Shown: positions 15,816 through 25,512 of the stretch, one piece after another
Layout of the letters: every line of letters starts with the position of its first letter
Position numbering within the stretch: position 1 is the first letter of the stretch
Made by a program: the position numbers and the translations under genes
DNA from: Pedobacter namyangjuensis
Lineage (GTDB): Bacteria > Bacteroidota > Bacteroidia > Sphingobacteriales > Sphingobacteriaceae
Length of the DNA: 64,000 nt
Assembly: GCF_003313325.1 (NCBI RefSeq)
Contig: NZ_QMHQ01000001.1
Location: forward strand, 558,001-622,000
Direction of reading: 5' to 3'
The notes under the pieces: model-generated
The model's database searches: none
Seen by the model: only the letters and a program-made list of their open reading frames with translations
What the model was told of the DNA's origin: nothing

Positions 15816-18713
15816 TTAATTTAGTAATTCCTTAATATCATCCTTACTAAGCGATTTAAAAAAACTCTCTTCGGTAGTAATTAACGAGTTTGCCAACGAT
15901 TTTTTTCTGCGTTGCAAAGCCAAAATTTTCTCTTCAACCGTATCTTTAGAAATGAACTTATAGATGAATACTTTTTTGTCTTGTCCAATTCTGTGCGTTC
16001 TGTCTATGGCTTGCTGTTCTACAGCTGGGTTCCACCATGGGTCGAGTATAAAAACGTAATCGGCCTGTGTTAAATTTAAACCTACACCGCCGGCTTTTAT
16101 CGATATTAAGAAAACTTTTAAATCTTTGTTTTCCTGAAACTCTGCAACAATCTCGCCTCTGTTTTTAGTGCCTCCATCTAAATAGGCAAATGGAATGTTT
16201 TGCTTTTCGAAACAGTTTTTAAACAGATTTAAATGTTTAACAAATTGAGAGAAAATCAGCACTTTATGCCCACCTTTTAAAACATTGTCTAATGTGTGCA
16301 TAACGTTTTCGAACTTACCCGAATCGCCCTCGTATTCGTCATCAATCATTGCTGGGTGGTTTGCCAGTTGGCGTAAAGCTGTTAAGCCCTGTAGCAATTG
16401 TACTTGAGATTTTGCATAGGTTCCATTTTCCATGTTGTTAAGCAAATCGTTGCGGTAGGCAGATTTAGTTTTTTCGTACGCCGATGCCTGCTCTTCACTC
16501 ATATCGCAATAAAAAATATGCTCCGTTTTTGGAGGTAATTCTGCTGCTACCTGTTCTTTCGTTCTGCGCAGTACAAAGGGCTTAATAATTGCCTGTAATT
16601 TTTTGGCTTTCTCTTCGTCTTTGCGCTTTTCTATGGCTTGTACGTATTCTTCGTTAAAAAAAGCTTGTGTGCCTAACAATCCCGGGTTTAAGAACGTTAG
16701 CTGCGTCCATAAATCACCTACCGAATTTTCTACAGGCGTACCACTTAAAACCAATTTATGCCTCGATTTTAACATTCGTACCGCTTTAAAGGATTTAGAA
16801 GATGGGTTTTTAATATTCTGACTTTCATCTAATATAATATAGTTGAAATAGAACTTCGCCATCAGCTCTGCGTCTACACGAGTAATGCCATAGGTGGTAA
16901 TCACCACATCAAATTTATCGAAAAAACTAATGTCCTTATTTCGAAAAGTGCCAGTATGTGCGTGTATCTTTAGTTTTGGGGTAAACTTTTTTGCCTCGTT
17001 TAGCCAATTATAAATTAACGAGGTAGGCATAATAATTAGCGAAGTGCTGTGGGTGGCATTCGTTTCATCTTCTTCCTTAAGTTTTTGCAACATAGCCAAG
17101 GTTTGTATGGTTTTACCCAAACCCATGTCGTCTGCAAGGCAACCGCCAAAGTTGTACTCTCTTAAAAAGCTAAACCAGTTGTAGCCTGCTTTTTGGTAAT
17201 GACGTAAATCTCCTTTAAAGTTAACCGGCATTGCGCTGTCTGCAATGTCCTCAAAATCGTTTAAACGCTGTAGTTTTCTATCTAGGGTAACGTTTGCTAA
17301 ACTATCCTCGGCTAAATCATTTATTAACCCAAGGTGATGTTTTTTTAAACGCAGATTCTTAGTTCCATCGGCAAGGCTAAACAAACTGCTATACTGTGTA
17401 AACCATTTTTCTGGAATAATAGCAATATCGCCATCTGGCAAAACAAACTCACGTCGTTTATGCAAAATATGTTGCTTTAACGCGATAAAAGGAATTGGAT
17501 GAACGCCAAAATAAACGATAGCGTTTATATCAAACCAATCGTTATCGGTTACAATTTCAAAGTCTATTTTATTGGTGCCAAAAACAAAACGTTTGCTACT
17601 ACTGGCTTGTTCAATTTCGAAACCTAAATCTTGCAACGTTTCTATATGCTCATTTACCCAAGTAATTATGGCATAAGATGGATTATCGTTTTCGCTTAAG
17701 TTTGGCAATTCCAAATGATGAAAAAGAGCACTAACTTTTTTCAGCCCTAAACGAATTAAAGCGTTAAATTTTTCCTTTTCCCAGTCGCTATTTCTTTTGA
17801 TGCGGGTAAAAATATAATTGTCGGCTTCTTTGCTTAACCTAACGGTAACCTTATTGTCGTTGCCCATTACAAAGGCATAACTTCCGTATTTAAAGTAAAG
17901 CTGTATTTGAGAGATGCCACCATCAACATAAATAACTTTTGTAACCGGCGTGGCTTCGTGTTTCTCAGTTTTTATGTCGAAGCCTTCTGCGTAAACGTGA
18001 TGTTTTTCAATCAGCGGTGCTACAAATTTTTCGAAATACGTTTCTTCGGTTGCTTTAGGGATAGCGATGTATCGCTTGTTTAAAAACGGAACAAATTTCT
18101 TTCCTTCAATATCACCATCAAAATAATACAACACATCGTTTAACAACATCCAAGCGGGCTGGTTGCAAACTACCTGCGCATCTTTAAACATAAAATCTAT
18201 TCGTAAACCTTGGTATTTTATTGTTGGAAAATACCTGGTTTCGATCTCGTTTCTTCTAAAATGAAAAAGCACTGTTGCCGGTTCGGTGGCCAAATCAATT
18301 TTTCGCTCTGCGGGCCAACCATCTTTATCCATTAAATACAAGCCGTCTTTGGTTTTTAAAACCTCCAAAACTTCGGCCAGTTTCTTTTCTATTTTTGGGC
18401 GTACACTTTCGTAAAATTTATCATCGTAAAACTTGCTGAAAAATTCGAAAGGCCTAATGGCTTTTTTATGGTATTTTTTGATGATATAATCCTGCTCGGT
18501 ATCATCGAGGATTTTTATCAACTTTAGATCGACCTCTGTTAGATGTTTGGCAAATTCTTTAGCAGTATGCGTAAATAAACGTTGGTAGGTTAATGAAAAA
18601 TCGCCTTGCGGATTTAGCTGAACAATGTGGGGCTCAATTAAATAACCCAAAAACTCATGTTTACATAAGGAATAAACAATTTTGCAGGGTTTGGAGCTAT
18701 TTACACGTAACAT
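15816..18713 (-). CDS. SNF2-family DEAD/DEAH helicase
   Basis: The ATG at 18713 (MLRVNSSKPCKIVYSL) is preferred over an upstream frame extension to 18788; the protein is 965 residues. The N-terminal half (about 1-480) is a divergent bacterial SNF2-associated region without an obvious zinc finger. The ATPase core carries Walker A DDMGLGKTIQT near residue 526 and motif II DESQNIKN near 629 (DESQ in place of DEAH). The C-terminal helicase lobe contains SIKAGGVGLNLTQAD and DRTHRIGQ near 903. It is probably a DNA translocase that remodels nucleoprotein complexes. It stands alone on the minus strand. Confidence 0.9.
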   Translation of the reverse strand: MLRVNSSKPCKIVYSLCKHEFLGYLIEPHIVQLNPQGDFSLTYQRLFTHTAKEFAKHLTEVDLKLIKILDDTEQDYIIKKYHKKAIRPFEFFSKFYDDKFYESVRPKIEKKLAEVLEVLKTKDGLYLMDKDGWPAERKIDLATEPATVLFHFRRNEIETRYFPTIKYQGLRIDFMFKDAQVVCNQPAWMLLNDVLYYFDGDIEGKKFVPFLNKRYIAIPKATEETYFEKFVAPLIEKHHVYAEGFDIKTEKHEATPVTKVIYVDGGISQIQLYFKYGSYAFVMGNDNKVTVRLSKEADNYIFTRIKRNSDWEKEKFNALIRLGLKKVSALFHHLELPNLSENDNPSYAIITWVNEHIETLQDLGFEIEQASSSKRFVFGTNKIDFEIVTDNDWFDINAIVYFGVHPIPFIALKQHILHKRREFVLPDGDIAIIPEKWFTQYSSLFSLADGTKNLRLKKHHLGLINDLAEDSLANVTLDRKLQRLNDFEDIADSAMPVNFKGDLRHYQKAGYNWFSFLREYNFGGCLADDMGLGKTIQTLAMLQKLKEEDETNATHSTSLIIMPTSLIYNWLNEAKKFTPKLKIHAHTGTFRNKDISFFDKFDVVITTYGITRVDAELMAKFYFNYIILDESQNIKNPSSKSFKAVRMLKSRHKLVLSGTPVENSVGDLWTQLTFLNPGLLGTQAFFNEEYVQAIEKRKDEEKAKKLQAIIKPFVLRRTKEQVAAELPPKTEHIFYCDMSEEQASAYEKTKSAYRNDLLNNMENGTYAKSQVQLLQGLTALRQLANHPAMIDDEYEGDSGKFENVMHTLDNVLKGGHKVLIFSQFVKHLNLFKNCFEKQNIPFAYLDGGTKNRGEIVAEFQENKDLKVFLISIKAGGVGLNLTQADYVFILDPWWNPAVEQQAIDRTHRIGQDKKVFIYKFISKDTVEEKILALQRRKKSLANSLITTEESFFKSLSKDDIKELLN

Positions 18714-19075
18714 TGAACAAAAACTAAAAGAGAGGCAAGGTAAGTAGGTTAAAAATTTTAAACTTACATCATTTCTTATTCTATTCAAACTCTAAGGCAA
18801 TATTTATTTAGATTTTTTCTTTGGTCAGTGGTTCGTTAGCACGTTAGTCATTAGTTCAATCCGATAAACTGATGAACCAATGAAATAATTCTCTGGTCGG
18901 TTCGTCGAAAAATTACAGGCGTTGGTCGTGAGTTACTTGCTTATGGTCTAAAAGCGCTAGTCGCGGTGCAACCTTTTGCAATTTCTGCGGTCTTATTTAC
19001 GAAACCTGCCAGCAAGGAGCTTACAGGAAAACAAAAATAAATAACAGATTAACAACAGTTTAAAATATTCAGATC
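18714..19075. other. non-coding gap with weak inverted repeat
   Basis: The 362 bases between divergent genes contain no credible ORF. ATTAGTTCA (18850-18858) and TGAACCAAT (18873-18881) form an imperfect inverted repeat resembling a degraded dispersed element. The edge at 18714-18740 probably holds the helicase promoter and the other edge that of the GIN-domain gene; no exact TAnnTTTG was found at either. Confidence 0.5.
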
Positions 19076-19717
19076 ATGAAAAATTCTATCAAAAGTTTAT
19101 TCGCAGCAACATTAAGTTTAGTAGTTTTAACCAGTTCGGTATTTGCATCTACAGATGTAAAATCTACCAAGGTTACCGAGTTAAAAACCGTTAAAAACAT
19201 TAACAAAATAATAGTAAATGGAAATGTAGAGGTTTTGCTGGTACAAGCGCCAGACGAAAATGTGAAAGTGTACGACAGTTACTATTCAAAAAACGCATTG
19301 GTTCAGCAACAAAATGGCGAGTTGCGTATTAGTTCTTTCCAAAAAGAAACTTTAAAAGTTGCAGTTTACGTACGTAATCTTTCTTCAATAGAAGCTAGTA
19401 ATAATGCAAGCATTAAAACCTGTGGAAAAGTAAGTTTCTTAAGTTTAGAAGTTACATTAAAAGATGGCGCAACGGCAGATATTGATGCCAACACAATTAA
19501 CTTAACAACTAAGGTTAAAGACCAAGCTAGCTTAAAATTAAGCGGTACAACTACAGAACATTACGCAGTTTTAAGCGCACAAGCTAAGTTAAACATGGAT
19601 CGTTTTGTTGCAGACAATGCAAGTGTTAAAACCGAAAACCTAGTTTACGCAAAAGCTGCCGCAGTAAAAAAAGTTACATTACAAGATTTGGTAATGCTTG
19701 ATGAATTAGCAAAATAA
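19076..19717 (+). CDS. secreted GIN-domain (DUF2807) protein
   Basis: A 213-residue exported protein. The signal peptide ends near residue 25 (LTSSVFAS). The remainder is a repetitive beta solenoid-like GIN/DUF2807 domain: KNINKIIVNGNVEVLLVQ, LRISSFQKETLKVAVYV, IEASNNASIKTCGKVS, VTLKDGATADIDA, TKVKDQASLKLSG. Such proteins are common in Bacteroidetes and are sometimes called putative adhesin heads, although the function is not shown. A strong terminator follows. Confidence 0.85.
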   Translation: MKNSIKSLFAATLSLVVLTSSVFASTDVKSTKVTELKTVKNINKIIVNGNVEVLLVQAPDENVKVYDSYYSKNALVQQQNGELRISSFQKETLKVAVYVRNLSSIEASNNASIKTCGKVSFLSLEVTLKDGATADIDANTINLTTKVKDQASLKLSGTTTEHYAVLSAQAKLNMDRFVADNASVKTENLVYAKAAAVKKVTLQDLVMLDELAK

Positions 19718-19761
19718 TTTTGCAGTCCACTTTTGGGGTTGGTACTTAACCAACCGATAAT

Positions 19762-19797
19762 AAAAAAAGTCCACTAAGAGGTTAGCGGACTTTTTTT
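19762..19797. terminator. bidirectional terminator
   Basis: AAAAAAGTCCACT and AGCGGACTTTTTT form a stem with one mismatch, A-rich on one side and T-rich on the other. It lies between convergent genes ending at 19717 (+) and 19835 (-), so it can serve both. Confidence 0.85.
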
Positions 19798-19834
19798 ATG
19801 GTTAAAAATTAATTCCCATTCGGGAATTTGAATG

Positions 19835-21376
19835 TTATAAATCAAACTTAATTCCTTGAGCTAAAGGCAAAGTATTTGCATAATTTATAGTATTTGTTTG
19901 ACGGCGCATGTAAGCTTTCCAAGCATCAGAACCGCTTTCTCTGCCACCACCAGTTTCCTTCTCGCCACCAAAGGCACCACCAATTTCTGCACCGGATGTA
20001 CCAATGTTAACATTGGCAATACCACAATCTGAGCCTTGCGCTGAAAGGAATTGTTCTGCTTCGCGAAGATTTAAGGTCATGATTGCAGACGATAAACCTT
20101 GTGGTACGCCGTTTTGCAAGGCAATGGCTTCATCTAATTCTGTGTACTTGATTAAATATAAAATTGGCGCAAAAGTTTCGTGCTGTACAATTTTAAAATC
20201 GTTTTTAACCTCGGCAATACAAGGTTTAACATAACAGCCAGAAGTGTAAGCTTCTCCAGCTAAAACACCACCTTCTACAACAAAATTTCCTCCCTCGGCT
20301 TTACATTTTTCAATAGAATCTAAATAATTAGCAACTGCATCTTTATCAATTAGTGGTCCAACATGGTTGTTTTGATCTAAAGGATCGCCAATTCTCAATT
20401 GTCCATAAGCTTTAACTAATTTAGCCACAAAATTATCGTAAACACTTTCGTGGATAATTAATCTTCGGGTGGTTGTGCAACGCTGACCTGCAGTACCAAT
20501 GGCGCCAAAAACAGCACCAATTATAGACATGTCTAAATCCGCATCTTTAGAAATAATGATAGCATTGTTCCCGCCTAGTTCTAATAAGCTTTTGCCTAAA
20601 CGAGCGCCAACTGCTGCGCCAACGGCTTTGCCCATTCTGGTAGATCCAGTTGCCGAAACTAAAGGTACGCGACCGTCGTTGCTCATTAATTCACCAATTG
20701 CGCTATCGCCAATAATTAAGTTACAAACACCTTCTGGTACCTCGTTAGCAGTTAGAACATTTTCAATTATATGTTGACAAGCAATTGCCGTTAAAGGCGT
20801 TTTTTCTGATGGTTTCCAAATACAAACATTACCACAAACCCAAGCTAAAGCAGTGTTCCAAGCCCAAACGGCAACAGGGAAATTGAATGCAGAAATAATA
20901 GCAACAATACCTAGTGGATGCCATTGTTCGTACATGCGATGGTTAGGTCTTTCGCTATGCATGGTTAAACCGTAAAGTTGGCGTGATAAACCTACTGCAA
21001 AGTCGCAGATATCGATCATCTCCTGTACTTCACCAAAGCCTTCTTGTAAACTTTTGCCCATCTCGTAAGAAACTAATGTGCCTAAGGCTTCTTTATTTGC
21101 TCGCAAAGCTTCGCCAAACTGACGAACCATTTCGCCTCTTTTAGGAGCCGGTACATTTCTCCAGCTAACAAAAGCTTCTTGCGCTTTCGCAACCACAACA
21201 TCATAGTCGCTCCTTGTAGCCATTTGTACCGATGCAATTTTCTTGCCGTCTACCGGAGAGTGGCTTTCGATAACTTTCTCACCAGCTGTTTTGCCCCATG
21301 TAGTTCCAGTGCTGTAAGCGGCGTTCATTTCTTCAATACCTAATTGCTTAAGTACCTCGTTTATATTTGTTTTCAT
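19835..21376 (-). CDS. amaB: aldehyde dehydrogenase, ALDH7 type (aminoadipate semialdehyde)
   Basis: A 513-residue NAD(P)-dependent aldehyde dehydrogenase. The overall length and motifs match ALDH7/AmaB, which oxidises alpha-aminoadipic semialdehyde (piperideine-6-carboxylate) in lysine degradation. Seen are ISAFNFPVAVWAWN, WKPSEKTPL, ATGSTRMGKAVG, the catalytic Glu region LELGGNNAIII and the nucleophilic Cys in GTAGQRCTTTRR. No other lysine catabolic gene is adjacent, so the exact substrate is inferred from family similarity only. Confidence 0.88.
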   Translation of the reverse strand: MKTNINEVLKQLGIEEMNAAYSTGTTWGKTAGEKVIESHSPVDGKKIASVQMATRSDYDVVVAKAQEAFVSWRNVPAPKRGEMVRQFGEALRANKEALGTLVSYEMGKSLQEGFGEVQEMIDICDFAVGLSRQLYGLTMHSERPNHRMYEQWHPLGIVAIISAFNFPVAVWAWNTALAWVCGNVCIWKPSEKTPLTAIACQHIIENVLTANEVPEGVCNLIIGDSAIGELMSNDGRVPLVSATGSTRMGKAVGAAVGARLGKSLLELGGNNAIIISKDADLDMSIIGAVFGAIGTAGQRCTTTRRLIIHESVYDNFVAKLVKAYGQLRIGDPLDQNNHVGPLIDKDAVANYLDSIEKCKAEGGNFVVEGGVLAGEAYTSGCYVKPCIAEVKNDFKIVQHETFAPILYLIKYTELDEAIALQNGVPQGLSSAIMTLNLREAEQFLSAQGSDCGIANVNIGTSGAEIGGAFGGEKETGGGRESGSDAWKAYMRRQTNTINYANTLPLAQGIKFDL

Positions 21377-21651
21377 TGGTTTGATTTTTAATGATAAATC
21401 GATCCTTACAAAACAACAAAAAATTAAGGAGTAAAGCCAACTATTAAATTTTAGTCTGAACTGGTAGTCTGAAAAAACTCAAATTTACAAAGATGATTAT
21501 GTGTAATACGTTTCGAAGTTTAGCGTGTTGCTATTTCGCACATTTACACTGATTTTTTATGCACAGAATATGCAAGACTTTTAACAAATCAGCGGGTTTA
21601 CGCTATTAAGAGGTCTGCGCTATCGGCGATAAGAGTAAGATAATAAAACAG

Positions 21652-22113
21652 TTAATTACAATTATCTTTCCGCCTCGTATCGATAATGTAAATTATTTTC
21701 CAGCCATCATCATCCTTAAAAAGCTGAAATGAGTTTACGCCACAGTGGCTAAATTTATCACCCACGTAGAACTTATAATCAGTCCATACGCTTGCTAAAT
21801 TAGCGTCGACCAAAATTTTAGTAAAAACAATTCTTTCATCATATTTCTCGGGATGTGGTATCGCAATGCTTTTTATAAAATTGTCTACATTTTCTGTCTT
21901 AACTACAAACTTTCCATCCTTACTTTTTGCTATGGTTTGCATGGTGTTTTTACTCCCGAAAGCTTTTCTAATCATTGTAGTGTCGCTGTTTCTCATCCCA
22001 TCGAAAAGTAGGTTAATGGTTGCTTTAATAGCGTCTTCTTCATTTTTATTTTGCGCAATTGTTACTGTAGTTGTTAACAATAGAAGTAGCAGGGAAATGG
22101 TTACGCGTTTCAT
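21652..22113 (-). CDS. secreted NTF2-like (putative lumazine-binding) protein
   Basis: A 153-residue protein with a signal peptide (MKRVTISLLLLLLTTTVTIAQ). The rest fits the NTF2/SnoaL fold: DAIKATINLLFDGMRNSD, FGSKNTMQTIA, NVDNFIKSIAIPHPEKYDER, and a closing DDGWKIIYIIDTRRK strand, as in the putative lumazine-binding family. No catalytic residues can be assigned. It is divergent from the TPR gene and separate from the dehydrogenase. Confidence 0.78.
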   Translation of the reverse strand: MKRVTISLLLLLLTTTVTIAQNKNEEDAIKATINLLFDGMRNSDTTMIRKAFGSKNTMQTIAKSKDGKFVVKTENVDNFIKSIAIPHPEKYDERIVFTKILVDANLASVWTDYKFYVGDKFSHCGVNSFQLFKDDDGWKIIYIIDTRRKDNCN

Positions 22114-22351
22114 GACTTGAATTTTACTGATTTTAAATTAAATATATGTTATTTTGCAAACATATAAACAACAAATCCGGCAACGCACTTCGCCTAAAAC
22201 ATTTATCTCACACAATCGTTAAGCATTTAAGATTAGCAAATTAACATTTGCATGTGTGTATGTTGAAAATTAATTTCTTATCTGAACCTTAAAATAGCGT
22301 AAACTTAGGGGTATTTTAGATTAATCGGTTTGTTCTTTAAATATTCGACAC

Positions 22352-23755
22352 ATGGAAGAAGAATTTGAATTTGGTTTTAATGATGATGCGCAACACTCTG
22401 TAGAACGATACGAAGAAATGATTCGTAATCAGGATCAGTATTTTTTTGATGCGCAGGCATTTGAATATATAATTGATAATTATATTGAAAAAAACGATCC
22501 GGTTAAAGCACTACAAGTAGTAGAATATGCGGTTAATCAGCACCCTTATGCTGCGGTATTTTTGGTAAAACAAGCACAGTTATTGCTATTTACCGATCAA
22601 GTAGACCGAGCTTTTGCTGCTTTAGACAAAGCCGAAATGCTAGAGGCCTCTGAGGCCGATATTTATGTACTGCGTGGTAATATCTACCAGAACTTAGAAA
22701 GACACGCAGAGGCTTTAGAGAATTTCGAAAAGGCACTAACCTTAGCCGAAACTACCGACGAAATTTTATTGCAAATGGCATACGTGTACCAAAATATGCA
22801 CGATTACGAAAATGCAATTGTTTACATCAAGCGTAGCTTAGAGCAAAATATGGAAAACAAAGACGGTTTGTACGAACTGGCTTTTTGTTACGATATTTTA
22901 GATAAGCAGGAAGAAAGTATCCAGTTTTACAAAGAGTATATAGACAACGATCCGTATTCGTATGCGGCTTGGTATAATCTGGCAAACTCTTACCATAAAA
23001 TGGATTTGTTTGAAAAAGCTATCGACGCTTATGATTACGCTATTTTGATAAAAGAGAACTTTGCATCAGCTTACTACAACAAAGGAAATGCTTTGGTGCA
23101 GTTAGATAAGTACCAAGAGGCTATTGATGTTTACAGGCAAACTTTCGAGTACGAACCACCAAACGCCGATACGTATTGCGCTATTGGAGAGTGTTACGAA
23201 AAGTTGGAGCAAATGGACGAAGCCCGTTCTTGCTATAAAAAATCGGTAAAAATGGATCCAAAAATGGCTGATGCGTGGTTTGGAATTGGCGTAACGCTAA
23301 ACTCTGAAGAACGTTTTTTTGAGTCGTTGCATTTTTATAAAAAAGCGATAGAGTTAGATGCCGAAAATCCAGATTTTTGGTTTGCTATGGCCGACGCTTA
23401 TTATAAATTGGGTCAGATAGAAGAGTCTGTAGAGGCGTATTATAAAGTATTGGAATATAATCCTTTGGATATTGAAGCATGGCTAGATTTTTCTACGGTA
23501 CTTTACGAGCAAGGGAAATTATTGGAGGCTTCAGAAACAATGGCCGAGGCTATTAAAAATAATCCTGATGCGGCAGAACTTTACTACAGAATGGTGGCTT
23601 ATTTATTTGCACTAGGGCAAACTAATGATGCTTTGGCTTATTTAGAAACAGCCTTGGTAACAGACCCAGAGAAACACCATATCTTGTTTGAGTATTTGCC
23701 ACAGTTGCAAGACAATGGATTAATAATTGAAGTAATTAACAAATACCTTAAATAG
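22352..23755 (+). CDS. tetratricopeptide repeat protein
   Basis: A 467-residue soluble protein without a signal peptide, built almost wholly of TPR units (about eleven). Clear units include AWYNLANSYHKMDLFEKAIDAY, ASAYYNKGNALVQLDKYQEA and FWFAMADAYYKLGQIEESVE. The acidic N-terminus is MEEEFEFGFNDDAQ. TPR arrays mediate protein-protein contacts. No enzyme domain is visible and the partner is unknown. It lies 67 bases upstream of the ComA-like gene. Confidence 0.9.
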   Translation: MEEEFEFGFNDDAQHSVERYEEMIRNQDQYFFDAQAFEYIIDNYIEKNDPVKALQVVEYAVNQHPYAAVFLVKQAQLLLFTDQVDRAFAALDKAEMLEASEADIYVLRGNIYQNLERHAEALENFEKALTLAETTDEILLQMAYVYQNMHDYENAIVYIKRSLEQNMENKDGLYELAFCYDILDKQEESIQFYKEYIDNDPYSYAAWYNLANSYHKMDLFEKAIDAYDYAILIKENFASAYYNKGNALVQLDKYQEAIDVYRQTFEYEPPNADTYCAIGECYEKLEQMDEARSCYKKSVKMDPKMADAWFGIGVTLNSEERFFESLHFYKKAIELDAENPDFWFAMADAYYKLGQIEESVEAYYKVLEYNPLDIEAWLDFSTVLYEQGKLLEASETMAEAIKNNPDAAELYYRMVAYLFALGQTNDALAYLETALVTDPEKHHILFEYLPQLQDNGLIIEVINKYLK

Positions 23756-23822
23756 GTTTTAACATAATATTAACCAGTTTTATTTTAAAAAATAGCAGAG
23801 TTTTTTAACCTTTGCAACCAAT

Positions 23823-24584
23823 ATGAATTATAAATTAAATAATATTCCAGAACGTCCGGTTAAACCACGCAATAGTGGCTTAACAATGGTGATGGATAAA
23901 GGCTTGAGCCTTAGGCAGGTTGAAGATTTTATTGATGTTGCTGGCGTACATACAGATATTGTTAAATTAGGTTGGGCTACATCTTACGTTACGCCTAACC
24001 TAAAAGAAAAATTAGCACTTTACCGTAGCGCAGGCATTCCAACTTATTTTGGAGGTACTTTATTTGAGGCTTTTGCCATTCGTAATCAGTTTGATGATTA
24101 CCGTAGAGTTTTAGAAGAATTCGGTATGGAGTATGCGGAAGTTTCTGATGGTTCTATGGATATCGAACACGATCAAAAATGCGAATATATTCGTAAGCTT
24201 TCTGAGCAAGTAACCGTAATTTCGGAAGTGGGCTCTAAAGATGCAGCTAAAATTTTTGCACCTTATAAATGGATTGCTTTAATGAAAGCCGAAATTGAAG
24301 CTGGTTCTTGGAAAGTGATTGCAGAAGCCCGTGAAGGTGGTAATGTAGGTATTTATCGCGGAACTGGAGAAGTTAGAGAAGGTTTGGTTGACGAGATTTT
24401 AACTCAAATTCCTGAAGAAACCATTATTTGGGAAGCGCCTCAAAAAGAGCAACAAGTGTGGTTTATTAAACTAATTGGTACAAACGTAAACTTAGGTAAT
24501 ATTGCACCAGCAGAAGTTATTCCTTTAGAAACTATTCGTTTAGGTTTAAGAGGCGATACTTTCGACTACTTTTTAAATAAATAA
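23823..24584 (+). CDS. comA: phosphosulfolactate synthase (ComA family)
   Basis: A 253-residue TIM-barrel protein of the ComA family, which adds sulfite to phosphoenolpyruvate to give phosphosulfolactate. Motifs are GLTMVMDKGLS, DIVKLGWATSYV, YFGGTLFEAF, EVSDGSMDIE, VISEVGSKD and EAREGGNVGIYR, and the length is normal. In methanogens the pathway leads to coenzyme M. Here a role in making sulfonates such as precursors of sulfonolipids is possible but inferred. No ComB or ComC homolog lies nearby. The near-consensus promoter TAACCTTTG lies at about 23803-23813. Confidence 0.9.
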   Translation: MNYKLNNIPERPVKPRNSGLTMVMDKGLSLRQVEDFIDVAGVHTDIVKLGWATSYVTPNLKEKLALYRSAGIPTYFGGTLFEAFAIRNQFDDYRRVLEEFGMEYAEVSDGSMDIEHDQKCEYIRKLSEQVTVISEVGSKDAAKIFAPYKWIALMKAEIEAGSWKVIAEAREGGNVGIYRGTGEVREGLVDEILTQIPEETIIWEAPQKEQQVWFIKLIGTNVNLGNIAPAEVIPLETIRLGLRGDTFDYFLNK

Positions 24585-24721
24585 TTTTTTTGAGAACAAT
24601 GCACCGTACGCTTTGTTAATGGTGTTTTGGGCATAACATTCATTGCCGTCTGCTAAATAAGATGGAATATGTAGGATAAAGCATTTTATTTTGAAATGCC
24701 CTGCTAAAATAATATTTATCG

Positions 24722-24748
24722 CCGTCGGCTTTAGCCGACGGTTTTTTT
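24722..24748 (+). terminator. terminator hairpin directly upstream of aroE
   Basis: CCGTCGGC (24722-24729) and GCCGACGG (24734-24741) form a perfect 8-bp stem with a four-base loop, followed by seven T residues. It ends only 7 bases before the aroE ATG, leaving no room for a promoter after it. It may end the comA transcript or attenuate aroE. Confidence 0.8.
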
Positions 24749-24755
24749 ATAAAAC

Positions 24756-25502
24756 ATGAGAACTTTCGGATTAATCGGTTATCCTTTATCGCATTCATTT
24801 TCTAAAAAATTCTTCACCGAGAAATTTGAGAACGAAAAAATTGAAGCTTGTAAATATGAATTGTTTCCAATGGCTGACGCTAAGGAAATGATGGATTTAA
24901 TCGATTCAAATTCATCGCTTTGCGGTTTAAATGTAACTATACCGCACAAGTTAAACGTAATGCCATTTTTAAACGAGCTAGATAGTGCAGCCAAAGAAAT
25001 TGGCGCTGTTAATTGTATTGCGGTTAAACGTAGCGCCGAAACTGCAGTTCTGAAGGGCTATAATACCGATGCTTATGGTTTTGAAACTTCTTTAAAGCCG
25101 TTGCTAGAAAAACATCATACAAAAGCTTTAATTTTTGGCGATGGTGGCGCAGCTAAAGCTGTAAAATATGTGCTTGGCAAATTAGGTATCCCGTATCTAG
25201 TGGTGGTAAGAAATCCAGCGCCAAATGCCATATTGTATTCTGCTATAACTGCCGAAATTTTAGACGAATACAAGTTGCTGATTGATACTACTCCGTTAGG
25301 AATGTTGCCTAACCTAGATTCTTTTCCGCCGATACCTTACCAATTTTTAACTCCAGCGCATTTGGCTTACGATTTGGTTTATAATCCAGAAGAAACCGCC
25401 TTTTTGGCCAAGGCTAAAGAAAAAGGAGCAAAGATTAAGAATGGCTTAGAAATGCTACATTTACAGGCAGAGCGCTCTTGGGAAATCTGGAACAACCTGT
25501 AG
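24756..25502 (+). CDS. aroE: shikimate dehydrogenase
   Basis: A 248-residue NADPH-dependent enzyme reducing 3-dehydroshikimate to shikimate in the chorismate pathway. N-terminal substrate motifs are GYPLSHSFSKKFF and GLNVTIPHK (catalytic Lys), with NTDAYGFE nearby. The nucleotide-binding loop is GDGGAAKAVKYVL near residue 130. The end carries NGLEMLHLQA. It is shorter than E. coli AroE but typical of Bacteroidetes. Translation starts 7 bases after a terminator-like hairpin, and gldD follows after 10 bases. Confidence 0.94.
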   Translation: MRTFGLIGYPLSHSFSKKFFTEKFENEKIEACKYELFPMADAKEMMDLIDSNSSLCGLNVTIPHKLNVMPFLNELDSAAKEIGAVNCIAVKRSAETAVLKGYNTDAYGFETSLKPLLEKHHTKALIFGDGGAAKAVKYVLGKLGIPYLVVVRNPAPNAILYSAITAEILDEYKLLIDTTPLGMLPNLDSFPPIPYQFLTPAHLAYDLVYNPEETAFLAKAKEKGAKIKNGLEMLHLQAERSWEIWNNL

Positions 25503-25512
25503 TTTGATATTT

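Noticed and set aside
18714..18788. Extended start of the SNF2 helicase
   Set aside because: The 25 added residues are Cys/Phe-rich and unlike family N-termini. The ATG at 18713 is better.
24722..24748. Considered as only a comA terminator
   Set aside because: It may be, but its position 7 bases from the aroE ATG makes a simple end-of-gene role incomplete, so it is reported as a possible attenuator instead.
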